Below, one piece after another: positions 8,645 through 17,058 of a stretch of 31,251 nucleotides of DNA. The DNA lies in NCBI GenBank assembly GCA_959605945.1, contig CAUHGY010000017.1, positions 1 to 31,251 of the forward strand, in the 5' to 3' direction. Position 1 is the stretch's first letter. Each line of letters opens with the position of its first letter. Made by a program: the position numbers and the translations under genes. This stretch comes from an uncultured Clostridia bacterium. Its GTDB lineage: Bacteria > Bacillota > Clostridia > Christensenellales > Borkfalkiaceae. The notes under the pieces were generated by a model, which was not told the origin of the DNA, ran no database searches, and worked only from the letters and a program-made list of their open reading frames with translations.

Positions 8645-10111
8645 ATGAAAAGTGTAAAGGATCGTTTAAAGCGGTTTAAGACCGTTATAAAGGGAGAAAT
8701 GCCCGTCGGGGCTTATTGTTCTCCGCAGCCGGCATTTGTCAAGGACGGCATCAGATATCCGTCGATGATAAATTATAAAACGTATAAACTGCTTGCGGAA
8801 CTCGGGGTAAATCTAGTTTACGGCCACAATGAAGTTCTGGGAGAGAGCGCGAAAGGCGACAAAGACGTGTTCAAGGCTCTCGACCTGTGCGAACAGGTGG
8901 GCATCGGCTATTTAGTGAAGATCGCGCTGAGCGAAGAATACGTGTCTCTGGGGTATAAAGGCCTGCCCGACTGGCGTGCGCTTTGCGATAAAGACAAAGC
9001 GGCTCTCGACGACAGGTTTGTAAGAGAATTGCGGCGGGTAAAAAATAAAAAAGCCTTTGCGGGCATAAGTTTTATCGACGAGCCGGGAATGGACAGTTTC
9101 GAAGGGATAAAAGCGGCTAAAAACGTGTTCGACAGAGAATGTCCCGGGAAGCTTTTTTACGTCAATATGTTTCCCGGCGAAGCCAGCCCTTTGCAGTATC
9201 AATACGGCTGGGTGCCCGAAAATGCGGAAGAAGAAAAGACTGCGGAAGAAGTTTCCTGGAACGGCGAAAATCCTTTTGACAACAGCCGCAGATACGAATT
9301 TTTCGTAAAAAAGTATCTGGAAACCGTCAAGCCTGAAATTTTTTCTTACGATTCCTATCCTTTTTTGAATTTTGACGGGTCGGAGAGCATGGTGTTCAAA
9401 TCGCTGTACTTTCACGAACAGTTCGGCGCGTGGGCGGAAAAAAACTATAAAACTCCTTTCTGGCCGTGCATGCAGGTGGGCGGTCATTGGGAAAACTGTT
9501 CCGGCGTCAGGATAACAGACTTTGCGGATACTCAGCTTTACGTGAATTTATCGCTCGCTTACGGCGCGAAGGGTTTAACGCTTTTTCCCGCATGCCATCC
9601 CAATGACTGGATTCCCGACTCAATGGCAGACGTCGGCGTTATCGACAGAAAAGGGAATCCTACCGACAGATATTGGTTTTATAAATATGCATTCAAGCAG
9701 TTAAAGGCATGCCAGAAATATCTTCTGAACGCATATTTTCAGTGCGCTGTCACGGGCGGCAAATTTGTCGGTTTGCTGCCCGACAGACAGTCTATGAGCA
9801 AAGATATAGAACCGAGAGTATTTCAGGGAGAATTTCCTGCGTTCAACAATCCCGTGAAAGAAAGCTTTAAAGAACTTAAAAACGTGACGGGTACAAGCCA
9901 GTTTTTCGTGGGGTGCTTCGATCACAAAGGCAAAAGTCTTTTTTACGCCGTCAACAATTCCGTGGTCACCGCGGGAAACGTTGAACTTGTGTTTGACAGG
10001 GAACTGACTTTCGGGCTTGTTTACAAAGGAAAAGAAAGCGAAGTTTCGGGCGAAAAAATTGCGGTCAAACGCGTTGCCGCAGGCGAGGGTTTTTTATTGT
10101 ACGTCAAATAA
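8645..10111 (+). CDS. Cytoplasmic paralogue of the putative glycoside hydrolase
   Basis: 488 residues. ATG 8645 is chosen, with AAGG at 8629-8632 upstream; an in-frame TTG at 8609 inside the preceding gene would only add a basic tail. There is no signal peptide, so the product should be cytoplasmic. It aligns along its length with the lipoprotein: MPVGAYCSP, ALDLCEQVG, SFIDEPG (E146), FYVNMFPGE, SYDSYPF, QVGGHWEN (E283), NLSLAYGAKG and VGCFDHKG. Both Glu candidates are kept, suggesting both copies are active. It has an insertion around residues 185-215 relative to the lipoprotein. The pair implies the same kind of linkage is cut outside and, after import, inside the cell (inference). It lies 19 nt after the lipoprotein stop. 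Confidence 0.75.
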   Translation: MKSVKDRLKRFKTVIKGEMPVGAYCSPQPAFVKDGIRYPSMINYKTYKLLAELGVNLVYGHNEVLGESAKGDKDVFKALDLCEQVGIGYLVKIALSEEYVSLGYKGLPDWRALCDKDKAALDDRFVRELRRVKNKKAFAGISFIDEPGMDSFEGIKAAKNVFDRECPGKLFYVNMFPGEASPLQYQYGWVPENAEEEKTAEEVSWNGENPFDNSRRYEFFVKKYLETVKPEIFSYDSYPFLNFDGSESMVFKSLYFHEQFGAWAEKNYKTPFWPCMQVGGHWENCSGVRITDFADTQLYVNLSLAYGAKGLTLFPACHPNDWIPDSMADVGVIDRKGNPTDRYWFYKYAFKQLKACQKYLLNAYFQCAVTGGKFVGLLPDRQSMSKDIEPRVFQGEFPAFNNPVKESFKELKNVTGTSQFFVGCFDHKGKSLFYAVNNSVVTAGNVELVFDRELTFGLVYKGKESEVSGEKIAVKRVAAGEGFLLYVK

Positions 10112-10156
10112 ACGGTCGGTTAATCCGTCCGTAATAATAGAGGGTAGACAGATTAT

Positions 10157-10939
10157 ATGAAAGTTTTGGATTTGTTTTCGTTAAAAGGAAAAGTTGCGTT
10201 GGTTACCGGCGGCAGCGGATTGTACGGCAGGCAGATAACTCTCGCGCTTGCGGAAGCGGGAGCGCGCGTTTACACGGCTTCTCGGTCGCTCGAAAGCAAT
10301 GCGGAGTATGCGCAGTCTTTGCAAGAAGAAGGTTATCAGGTGTTCGGCGAAAGTTATGATCAGAGCAGCGAAGAAAGCATCAGGGCGCTTTTGGAAAGGC
10401 TGAAACAAAAAGAAGGCAAGGTTGACGTTCTCATAAACAATTCGGTGCTCAGGACCATGAAATCTTTTGACGACGACGTCGAAGCGTTTGAGCTGAGCAT
10501 GAAAGTTAATGCTACCGGTATTTTCGCTATGTGCAGAACGTTCGGCGATCACATGGCCGAAAACGGCGGCGGAAGCATTGTCAATATAGGTTCCTACATG
10601 GGGCTTTTGGGTGCGGACGACACTCTGTACAGGGGGTGCGGGTTCAGCGGATACAACAGTCCCGACTATTTTTTCCATAAGGGAGGCATGACCAATTTCA
10701 CTCGCTTTATCGCCAGTTATTACGGGCCGAAAAATGTCAGATGCAATATTTTGGAGCCGGGCGGATTTTTCAACGGTCAGGAACAGACTTTTGTGGACAG
10801 ATACAATGACAGAACGTTTTTAAAACGCATGGCTAACGATTCGGATATGAAAGGAGCGGTTATTTTTCTGGCGTCAGACGCTTCCGCTTACATAACCGGA
10901 GCGGTTATTCCCGTTGACGGAGGTTACACTGCAAAATAG
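10157..10939 (+). CDS. SDR-family NAD(P)-dependent oxidoreductase
   Basis: 260 residues, the normal length for a classical short-chain dehydrogenase. It shows the cofactor loop TGGSGLYG (17-24), INNS (93-96), the catalytic triad S146, Y171 and K175 (YFFHK), and the PG-GGF and VDGGY end motifs. The segment between S146 and Y171 is longer than usual. The ending (NGQ-x-FVDRYNDRT-x-L-x-RMA) is, from memory, typical of SDRs found in nonulosonic acid and surface-polysaccharide clusters, though related SDRs act in sugar-acid catabolism. Substrate unknown. The 45-nt gap to the upstream gene holds an imperfect inverted repeat; the aldo/keto reductase follows after 3 nt, so the two are surely co-expressed. 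Confidence 0.85.
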   Translation: MKVLDLFSLKGKVALVTGGSGLYGRQITLALAEAGARVYTASRSLESNAEYAQSLQEEGYQVFGESYDQSSEESIRALLERLKQKEGKVDVLINNSVLRTMKSFDDDVEAFELSMKVNATGIFAMCRTFGDHMAENGGGSIVNIGSYMGLLGADDTLYRGCGFSGYNSPDYFFHKGGMTNFTRFIASYYGPKNVRCNILEPGGFFNGQEQTFVDRYNDRTFLKRMANDSDMKGAVIFLASDASAYITGAVIPVDGGYTAK

Positions 10940-10942
10940 ACT

Positions 10943-11899
10943 ATGTTGGATTATACAGTTATTAACGGAAAAAAAGTTTCCAAAGTTTCTCTCGGCACGG
11001 TACAGCTGGGATTGAACTACGGCATAGCCAACAGCGAAGGGCAGCCCGACCTGCAGAAAAGTTTCCGCATGCTCGATACGGCTCTTGACGGCGGTATAAC
11101 CGCGATCGATACCGCAAGGGGATACGGCAATGCGGAAGACGTTTTAGGCGAATATTTTAAATCCTGCAAAAGGGAAAAGCCGTTTATAACCACTAAATAT
11201 AAATGTTCTGTCGGTGAGGACGCCGATTATAACCGGGTGGAGAAAGACGTTTTTACGTCTGTCGAAACGTCGCTCGAAAAATTGGGCACGGACAGAATAG
11301 ACTGTCTGCTGCTGCATAATTCTTTTTACAGAGGAGTGTTTCAGGGCGCAAACATAGCAAAGGCTTTTGAAAAACTGAAATCCCGCAATATAATCGGTAT
11401 TGCCGGGCTTTCCATGGCGCGGTATACCGAAGAGATAGGCGCCATGCTCGGTTACGATGTTTTCGAAGCGACGCAGATTCCCATGAATATTTTCGATTTG
11501 AGAATAATCAAAGAAGGATATTGGCAGAAGCTTATAGATAAAAAAATACATATATTTGTCAGAAGCGTTTTTTTTCAGGGGCTTTTTTTTCTCGACCCGT
11601 CAAAAATAGAAAATACCGCGCTTAAAAACCTCGTAAGCGGTTATCTGGTCAAATTAAAAGAGATCGCCGCCGAAGAAAATATGAATATGGCAGAGCTTGC
11701 GATAAGTTTTATTCGCGATCTGAAAGGCGTTACAAGCCTGGTGTTGGGCGCGGATAACGTTATGCAGGTCGCGGAGAATATAAAGTATATGAGTTCGCCG
11801 TCGATCAGCGATAAGGGCAGGGAAATGATTGAAAAAAGCATGAAAGATGCGGATATTCTTGCTATTATGCAGGAACTTGCAAAACCGAAAAAACAATGA
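10943..11899 (+). CDS. Aldo/keto reductase
   Basis: 318 residues, standard AKR length. All four catalytic residues are in place: D56 (AIDTARGYG), Y61, K85 (TTKYK) and H125 (LLLHNS). The N-terminus (LGTVQLGLNYGIAN) is the type seen in AKRs of surface-sugar clusters. The start lies 3 nt after the SDR stop; no close ribosome site is seen, consistent with re-initiation. The likely reaction is NADPH-linked reduction of an aldehyde or keto sugar, or of the aldehyde released by the lyase encoded next (inference). The C-terminal VLGADNVMQVAENI segment matches the cofactor-binding part of the fold. Confidence 0.85.
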   Translation: MLDYTVINGKKVSKVSLGTVQLGLNYGIANSEGQPDLQKSFRMLDTALDGGITAIDTARGYGNAEDVLGEYFKSCKREKPFITTKYKCSVGEDADYNRVEKDVFTSVETSLEKLGTDRIDCLLLHNSFYRGVFQGANIAKAFEKLKSRNIIGIAGLSMARYTEEIGAMLGYDVFEATQIPMNIFDLRIIKEGYWQKLIDKKIHIFVRSVFFQGLFFLDPSKIENTALKNLVSGYLVKLKEIAAEENMNMAELAISFIRDLKGVTSLVLGADNVMQVAENIKYMSSPSISDKGREMIEKSMKDADILAIMQELAKPKKQ

Positions 11900-11917
11900 T
11901 TTCAAGGAGAAAGGCTT

Positions 11918-12832
11918 ATGAAATTTGAAAAATATCCCATAATTCCCGCCGTTGTCACTATGTTTGATAAAAACGGCGATTTCGACGAACAGGCGCAGCG
12001 CAAAATTATAAGATTTTTGCTTGACAAAAAGGCGGACGGCTTTTATATAGGCGGCGCGACGGGCGAAGGATTTATGATGTCTGCCGAAGAGAGAAAGCGC
12101 CTGATAGCAACGTGTGCGGAAGAAATAAACGGCAAAGTTCCCGCGATAGCCTATACGGGCATGAACGACACTAAAAACGCCATAGAGCTTTCGAAATTTG
12201 CGGAAAAATGCGGCGCAGACGCCGTATCTTCGGTTCCCCCGAGCGGTTTCGAATTCGCAGACATAAAGAAGTATTATGCCGATATTGCCGCAAGCGTCGA
12301 TATCCCGCTTGTGATTTATACCAATCTCACGACGCGGCAGCTTTTGATAGACGAAATTCTGGAAATTTGCTCGATTCCCAACTGCATCGGCATGAAATAT
12401 ACCAATCACAACCATTATCTTATGAGAATGCTTTCGTTAAAGATGAAAGACAAATTCATTTTCAGCGGAGCCGACGAAATGATAGGTTCTTCCATGATAG
12501 CGGGAGCAACCGGCGCCATAGGTTCAACGTATAATCTTACGCCTGAAATATTTATGGATCTGCGCGACGCGTTCCTTGCGGGCGATATGAAGCGGTTTTT
12601 AAGACTGAACGAAGCCTGCGTATGTATTGTGGATGCTCTCATCAGGTGCAATTTTATGGCAAGCATGAAGGCTCTTCTGAAAACGATGGGCATGGGAGAG
12701 GGAGTATGCCGCGAACCGCGCTCGAGTTTTAACCGGAGCAGCCAGCTTGACCCCATACTTAAAGAATTCAAAACAATCAAGGAAAAATACGATATTGCCG
12801 ACGTCGAACTTTTCAACGCCTTATGCAAATAA
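11918..12832 (+). CDS. DapA/NanA-family lyase, N-acetylneuraminate lyase-like
   Basis: 304 residues, typical for this class I aldolase family. Carboxylate-binding loop GGATGE (45-50), Tyr134 in VIYTN and Schiff-base Lys160 in GMKYT are all present. Overall pattern (GFYIGGATGEGF, AVSSVPPSG, GADEMIGSSMIAGATGAIGSTYN) is closer to NanA than to dihydrodipicolinate synthase, including the long GSTYN segment. The usual NanA Ser in GGSTGE is Ala here, and YTNLTT replaces YNIP, so the substrate may differ from sialic acid, for example another 2-keto-3-deoxy sugar acid. Products would be pyruvate and an aldehyde or amino sugar. AAGGAGAAAGG lies just before the start. It ends the SDR-AKR-lyase trio. It could alternatively be a KDG-type aldolase. 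Confidence 0.8.
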   Translation: MKFEKYPIIPAVVTMFDKNGDFDEQAQRKIIRFLLDKKADGFYIGGATGEGFMMSAEERKRLIATCAEEINGKVPAIAYTGMNDTKNAIELSKFAEKCGADAVSSVPPSGFEFADIKKYYADIAASVDIPLVIYTNLTTRQLLIDEILEICSIPNCIGMKYTNHNHYLMRMLSLKMKDKFIFSGADEMIGSSMIAGATGAIGSTYNLTPEIFMDLRDAFLAGDMKRFLRLNEACVCIVDALIRCNFMASMKALLKTMGMGEGVCREPRSSFNRSSQLDPILKEFKTIKEKYDIADVELFNALCK

Positions 12833-12834
12833 AT

Positions 12835-12863
12835 TTGACATGTTCCGACCCTTATGATAAAAT
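12835..12863 (+). promoter_or_regulatory. Sigma-A type promoter for the GH36 gene
   Basis: TTGACA at 12835-12840, a 17-nt spacer, and TAAAAT at 12858-12863. The -35 starts 3 nt after the stop of the lyase gene. It gives a leader of about 30 nt before ATG 12901, so the GH36 gene can be expressed without the upstream operon. Confidence 0.75.
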
Positions 12864-12900
12864 GAAAGTCAAATAAAAGTATTATAGGATATATTTCATT

Positions 12901-14943
12901 ATGCGCATAAACTTTAACGGCAAAGGGCAGTTTTTTATCAGTACGGGGGAAGAATTCACTCCGCCGGAATACGGCTATTGTAACGCGGCGATCTCTCTTG
13001 ACGGTGATTATGAAGCTCAGCTTGACGGCAATATGATCATGCCCACGGCGGATTTTCTTACCTACGACAGCATGCAGAAAAACGGCGACGCGTTCAGCAT
13101 CGTTTATGACGTAAAAGGAAAGGACGGTAAATTGGTCGTAGATTGCGAAAAGACGCAAGGCGCGGAATGTATCCGCCAGACCTGTTCTTTTATCAGCAAC
13201 GCCGATGGCAGGGTTCTCACACAGCTTTCTTCGGCGCAGATTAACGGAATATGTTACGACGAGAACGGCATCAAAGAAAGGCTCGGCGACGGCAGCATAG
13301 AAATTTATTTCTGCCTTACCCGCTGGCAGGCGGAAGGGCAGTGGCGGTGCGTGACGCCGGAGGACGTCGGTGTCTTTTGTGCTTCCCGCCATGTATGGGA
13401 AAAGAATGTTTTTCGCATCGAATCGCTGTCGTCATGGAGCACAAACGAATATTATCCCCTGATTTTTATCGCGGATAAAAAGAAAAACGAGTGTTTTTTC
13501 ATCGAAAAAGAAAACGGCGAAAGCTGGTTTATGGAAATTTTCTGCTGTGAAGGTGAAAACGCGAAGTTTTTATCCGTCAAAGCCGGGGGAGCGGACGAGC
13601 GGCTGGGCTTCGGCAAGGTATTAAAAAAGGGAGAGAAATATACGTCTTCGCCCTGCGTTTTCGGCGTGGTCAAGGGCGGCATAGATGAAGCGGTCAGAGA
13701 ACTTACCAAATATAAGCGCATGTATAATCTGAACGATGTTCCGCCGTCTTTGGTGTTCAATGACTTTATGAACTGCAACTGGGGTCTGCCGACAGACGAA
13801 AAACTGATCCCGCTCATCGACCGCGCAAGCGAAGTCGGGGCGGAAACGTTCTGCATAGACGACGGCTGGGCGGAACAGGGAGTATGGAAACCGCTCGATA
13901 ATCTTTTCGGCAAATACGGTTTTAAAGGAATAATCGAGTATATCATATCGAAAGGCATGAGGCCGGGTGTGTGGTTCGAGTTTGAAAGAGCGTCGGAAAA
14001 AACGGCCGAGGAAATCGGAGACGACGGTTATTTTCTGAGACGTTACGGCAAATATCTGACCGAGCATCGTAAGAAAGTCAATCTCAGCTGCAAAAAAGCA
14101 CGGGAATATATTTTAGACAGAATAGAAGATTTATATAAAATCGGCGTACGCTATATCAAAAACGATCACAACAACTGCGAAGGAATAGGCTTTGACGGGA
14201 CAGACTGTTTTTCGGAAGCGGTCGCATCGCAGGCGAGAGCTTTCACTTCGCTTGTTGATGAAATTCGGAAAAGATTTCCGGATCTGATAATAGAAAACTG
14301 CGGCGGCGGCGGTATGCGCAGCGATTTCGGCACTTTGAAACACTTTTCGATTCAGTCGGTAAGCGATCAGGAAGATTATACTCTTAATCCTTCCGTTACG
14401 GGCGGGAGCCTGGCGTTTTTGCTTCCCGAAAAGGCGGGGCTCTGGTGCTATCCCTGTCCGCTGGAATTTGAAAATATGGAAGAAGTGCGTGTTCCCGAAA
14501 AGGATCTGGGCAAGGTAAATTCCGAAAGACAGACGGCGTTCAACGTCATAAACGGCATGCCTGGCAGTTTATATCTTTCCGGGAAAATAAATCAGCTTGA
14601 AGGCAAAGCTCTTGACCTTCTTAAAGAAGGCATATCGCTTTATAAAGACAATCGCGGTTTCATAAAATCGTCTTATGCGGTTTTCCCCAAAGGTTTTATC
14701 AGGCTTTCGGACAAAACAGATTACGCGCTCGGACTGATTTCCGAAAATAAAGACAGAATGCTGCTTGCGGTATGGAATTTATCGGACAGAGAGAGAAAAG
14801 TTACCGTCGATGTCGAAAAGTACGGACTGACGCATTTTGCGGTTGCATATTACGGCGACAACAAGAATATCTGTCTGAAAAACGGAACTTTGGTTTGTGA
14901 TTTTGCTTGCGGAAAGGACGCGGTTCTGTTGGAGCTGCGTTGA
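12901..14943 (+). CDS. GH36-family alpha-galactosidase-like glycoside hydrolase
   Basis: 680 residues, near the 700-730 usual for GH36. The N-terminal 280 residues are the beta-supersandwich. The barrel begins near FNDFMNCNWG and contains CIDDGW, a GMRPGVWFEFE strand, nucleophile D422 in YIKNDHN (the K-x-D-x-N motif), ENCGGGGMRSD, and acid/base D489 in SVSDQED. The C-terminal 90 residues form a beta domain. No signal peptide, so a cytoplasmic enzyme acting on imported oligosaccharides. GH36 members remove alpha-galactose or alpha-N-acetylgalactosamine; the sequence alone does not decide which. AGGAT at 12886-12890 serves ATG 12901. It has its own promoter and a strong terminator, so it is a separate unit attached to the glycan locus. 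Confidence 0.88.
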   Translation: MRINFNGKGQFFISTGEEFTPPEYGYCNAAISLDGDYEAQLDGNMIMPTADFLTYDSMQKNGDAFSIVYDVKGKDGKLVVDCEKTQGAECIRQTCSFISNADGRVLTQLSSAQINGICYDENGIKERLGDGSIEIYFCLTRWQAEGQWRCVTPEDVGVFCASRHVWEKNVFRIESLSSWSTNEYYPLIFIADKKKNECFFIEKENGESWFMEIFCCEGENAKFLSVKAGGADERLGFGKVLKKGEKYTSSPCVFGVVKGGIDEAVRELTKYKRMYNLNDVPPSLVFNDFMNCNWGLPTDEKLIPLIDRASEVGAETFCIDDGWAEQGVWKPLDNLFGKYGFKGIIEYIISKGMRPGVWFEFERASEKTAEEIGDDGYFLRRYGKYLTEHRKKVNLSCKKAREYILDRIEDLYKIGVRYIKNDHNNCEGIGFDGTDCFSEAVASQARAFTSLVDEIRKRFPDLIIENCGGGGMRSDFGTLKHFSIQSVSDQEDYTLNPSVTGGSLAFLLPEKAGLWCYPCPLEFENMEEVRVPEKDLGKVNSERQTAFNVINGMPGSLYLSGKINQLEGKALDLLKEGISLYKDNRGFIKSSYAVFPKGFIRLSDKTDYALGLISENKDRMLLAVWNLSDRERKVTVDVEKYGLTHFAVAYYGDNKNICLKNGTLVCDFACGKDAVLLELR

Positions 14944-15017
14944 TTTGAAATATTCGGTATAACGGGAAAGAAAAAGACCGATGTACCGACGCAGTTTTAT
15001 AAAATGATTAAAAACGC

Positions 15018-15056
15018 ATAACAGGGCAACAAACTTTTGTTGCCCTGTTATTTTTT
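15018..15056 (+). terminator. Strong Rho-independent terminator
   Basis: A near-perfect 16-bp inverted repeat (15018-15033 with 15036-15051) is centred on CT and followed by T6. It lies 75 nt after the GH36 stop and closes the whole left locus. Confidence 0.9.
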
Positions 15057-15560
15057 CGGATGAGACGGCAGTATCGCAGTTAAAGGCGGAATAAGAAAAG
15101 AGATATTGAAATATGCGGAATGACTATGCCGCCGTTTAAAACCTGTGTTCTAGCCTGAGTGCATAAAGACATAAAAATCCGCCGTTATATGCATTTTGGG
15201 AGTGTCTGCATTGTGCCGGGCAGAAAAACCGATGAAATTTTAGACGCGTTTTTGCGGAAATTTTCTGTAAAGACCGAAATATTTAACGGACAATAACGTT
15301 TAGTACTGAAACGGTTCCGGCGTATAAACGCCGGAACCGAAAAGTTTTACGTTACCGTACACAATATTCGTTCTGTGAATTTCACTTTGGTCTGCCTTTT
15401 TCAGCCGTCAGCATCCCCGTTAATATGCTGTATCAAAGCATAAGAAAAACGGGAACAGCTCATTATTTTTGGAAAGTATCGTTCAGACGAGTTTCCGTAT
15501 TGTGTTTTAAAACTCTGAATCAGCCAGTAAAAACGCGATAACGCCGTTTACGGAATTTAT
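15057..15560. other. Intergenic region between GH36 and gdhA, one orphan hairpin
   Basis: No convincing gene is seen. The only clear structure is a perfect 12-bp GC-rich inverted repeat at 15312-15323/15328-15339 with a 4-nt loop. It lacks a T run in + orientation and has only a weak one (TTTCAGTACT) in - orientation, 222 nt after the gdhA stop. It may be a distal terminator for gdhA. A 35-codon ORF at 15189-15296 has no ribosome site and is not called. Confidence 0.5.
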
Positions 15561-16907
15561 TTAAACGTTACCCTGTGCTTTCATCGCTTCGGCAACTTTC
15601 AGGAAGCCCGCGATGTTTGCGCCTGCCATATAGTTGCCGGGCATGCCGTATTCTTTGGCGGCTTCGTCGCAGGATTTGAAGATGCTCTTCATAATGCTCT
15701 GCAGTTTCGCGTCCACTTCTTCGAAAGTCCAGGAAAGCCTTGCGGAGTTCTGGCACATTTCCAGTCCGCTCGTAGCAACGCCGCCGGCGTTAGCCGCTTT
15801 GGCGGGCCCGTAGAGCAGACCGTTTGCAAGATAAATATCGATCGCTTCCGGCGTGGAAGGCATGTTGGCGCCTTCGGAAACGACCTTGCAGCCGTTTTTC
15901 ACGAGAATGGCAGCGCTTTCGCCGTCTATTTCGTTCTGAGTGGCGCAGGGGAGAGCTATGTCGCAGGGAATTGTCCAAATGCCCTTGCAGCCTTCGTGAT
16001 ATTCTGCATCTTTATGGGTATTGAGATATTCTTTTATTCTCTTTCTTTCAACTTCTTTAAGCTGTTTTATGCAGTCAAGGTCGATGCCGTTTTTATCGTA
16101 TATGTATCCGTTGCTGTCTGACAGGGCAACTACTTTCGCGCCGAATTCGGTTGCTTTTTCGCAGGCATATATGGCAACGTTTCCGGAACCGGAAATGAGA
16201 ACGGTTTTGCCTTTGAAGTCCATTCCGTTTGCGGCAAGCATTTCTTTGGTAAAATAGCAAAGTCCGTAACCGGTCGCTTCCGTTCTTGCAAGAGAACCGC
16301 CGTAGGTGAGACCTTTACCGGTGAGAACGCCCACCCATTCGTTTCTTATTCTTTTGTACTGACCGAACATATATCCCACTTCTCTTGCGCCCGTGCCGAT
16401 GTCGCCTGCGGGAACGTCGCAGTCGGCGCCGATGTATTTGCAGAGCTCGGTCATAAAACTCTGGCAGAAACGCATTATTTCGCTGTCGGATTTGCCTTTG
16501 GGATCAAAGTCCGAACCGCCCTTGGCGCCGCCCATGGGCAGAGTTGTCAGGCTGTTTTTGAACACCTGTTCGAATCCCAGAAATTTGATTATTCCGAGAT
16601 ATACGGACGGATGCAACCTTATGCCGCCTTTATAGGGTCCGATGGCGGAGTTGAACTGAACTCTGAAACCGCGGTTGACGTGCACTTTGCCTTTGTCATC
16701 CTGCCAGGGCACTCTGAACATAATCTGTCTTTCGGGTTCGACTATTCTTTCGAGAACGCCCGCATCGACGAGATCCTGTCGTTTTTCGATTACGGGTTCA
16801 AGGGAAGTAAAAACTTCGGTGACCGCCTGGATGAATTCGGGTTCGCCGGGGTTTCTTTTTTTAGTTCTTTCCAATAGATCGTTTAAATATGCGTTTTTGA
16901 TTGCCAT
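15561..16907 (-). CDS. gdhA: Glutamate dehydrogenase (hexameric, class I)
   Basis: 448 residues starting MAIKNAYLND; the ribosome site CCGGAGGAT lies just upstream of ATG 16907. A further in-frame ATG at 16973 is rejected because it has no ribosome site and overlaps the -10 element. Family landmarks: GPYKGGIRLHPSV, PMGGAKGGSDFDPKGKSD with the substrate-binding and catalytic lysines, DVPAGDIGTGAREVGYM, TEATGYG, the dinucleotide fold SGSGNVAIYACEKA, and PAKAANAGGVATSGLEMCQN. It interconverts 2-oxoglutarate plus ammonia and glutamate; length and motifs fit the NADP-type assimilatory clostridial enzymes, but coenzyme choice is not proven. It is a single-gene unit with its own promoter and a leader bearing two inverted repeats. 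Confidence 0.96.
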   Translation of the reverse strand: MAIKNAYLNDLLERTKKRNPGEPEFIQAVTEVFTSLEPVIEKRQDLVDAGVLERIVEPERQIMFRVPWQDDKGKVHVNRGFRVQFNSAIGPYKGGIRLHPSVYLGIIKFLGFEQVFKNSLTTLPMGGAKGGSDFDPKGKSDSEIMRFCQSFMTELCKYIGADCDVPAGDIGTGAREVGYMFGQYKRIRNEWVGVLTGKGLTYGGSLARTEATGYGLCYFTKEMLAANGMDFKGKTVLISGSGNVAIYACEKATEFGAKVVALSDSNGYIYDKNGIDLDCIKQLKEVERKRIKEYLNTHKDAEYHEGCKGIWTIPCDIALPCATQNEIDGESAAILVKNGCKVVSEGANMPSTPEAIDIYLANGLLYGPAKAANAGGVATSGLEMCQNSARLSWTFEEVDAKLQSIMKSIFKSCDEAAKEYGMPGNYMAGANIAGFLKVAEAMKAQGNV

Positions 16908-16927
16908 GATTTTTATCCTCCGGTTTT

Positions 16928-16981
16928 TTGAAATGAATATTTCAAGTTTAGACTTATCCAAGTCTATATGCATATATTATA
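16928..16981 (-). promoter_or_regulatory. gdhA promoter -10 and two leader inverted repeats
   Basis: On the - strand, TGCTATAAT (extended -10; TATAAT at 16981-16976) is followed about 7 nt later by the expected start of transcription. Immediately after come a perfect 7-bp inverted repeat with a 4-nt spacer (16949-16966, TAGACTT/AAGTCTA) and a second one (16928-16945, TTGAAAT/ATTTCAA, 4-nt spacer), ending near the ribosome site. The -35 is weak, which suggests dependence on the extended -10 or an activator. The repeats could be operators or RNA hairpins. Confidence 0.55.
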
Positions 16982-17058
16982 GCACAGCGGAAGAATTTTT
17001 CGCCACAAATTTTTATATGAATTTTTTATAAATATTATTATTTGAATTTATATATTTT

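Noticed and set aside
11654..12415. Long - strand open frame (253 codons) opposite the AKR and lyase genes
   Set aside because: It lies opposite two genes with intact catalytic motifs, has no ribosome site, and the protein looks like a reverse-strand shadow.
12415..13392. Long - strand open frame (325 codons) opposite the lyase and GH36 genes
   Set aside because: Antisense to strongly supported genes, spans the GH36 promoter, and no recognisable motif.
15189..15296. 35-codon + strand ORF between GH36 and gdhA
   Set aside because: No ribosome site or promoter, and the composition is ordinary for intergenic sequence.
16908..16973. 22-codon N-terminal extension of gdhA
   Set aside because: It has no ribosome site, its start overlaps the -10 box, and GdhA proteins begin at the later ATG, which has GGAGG.
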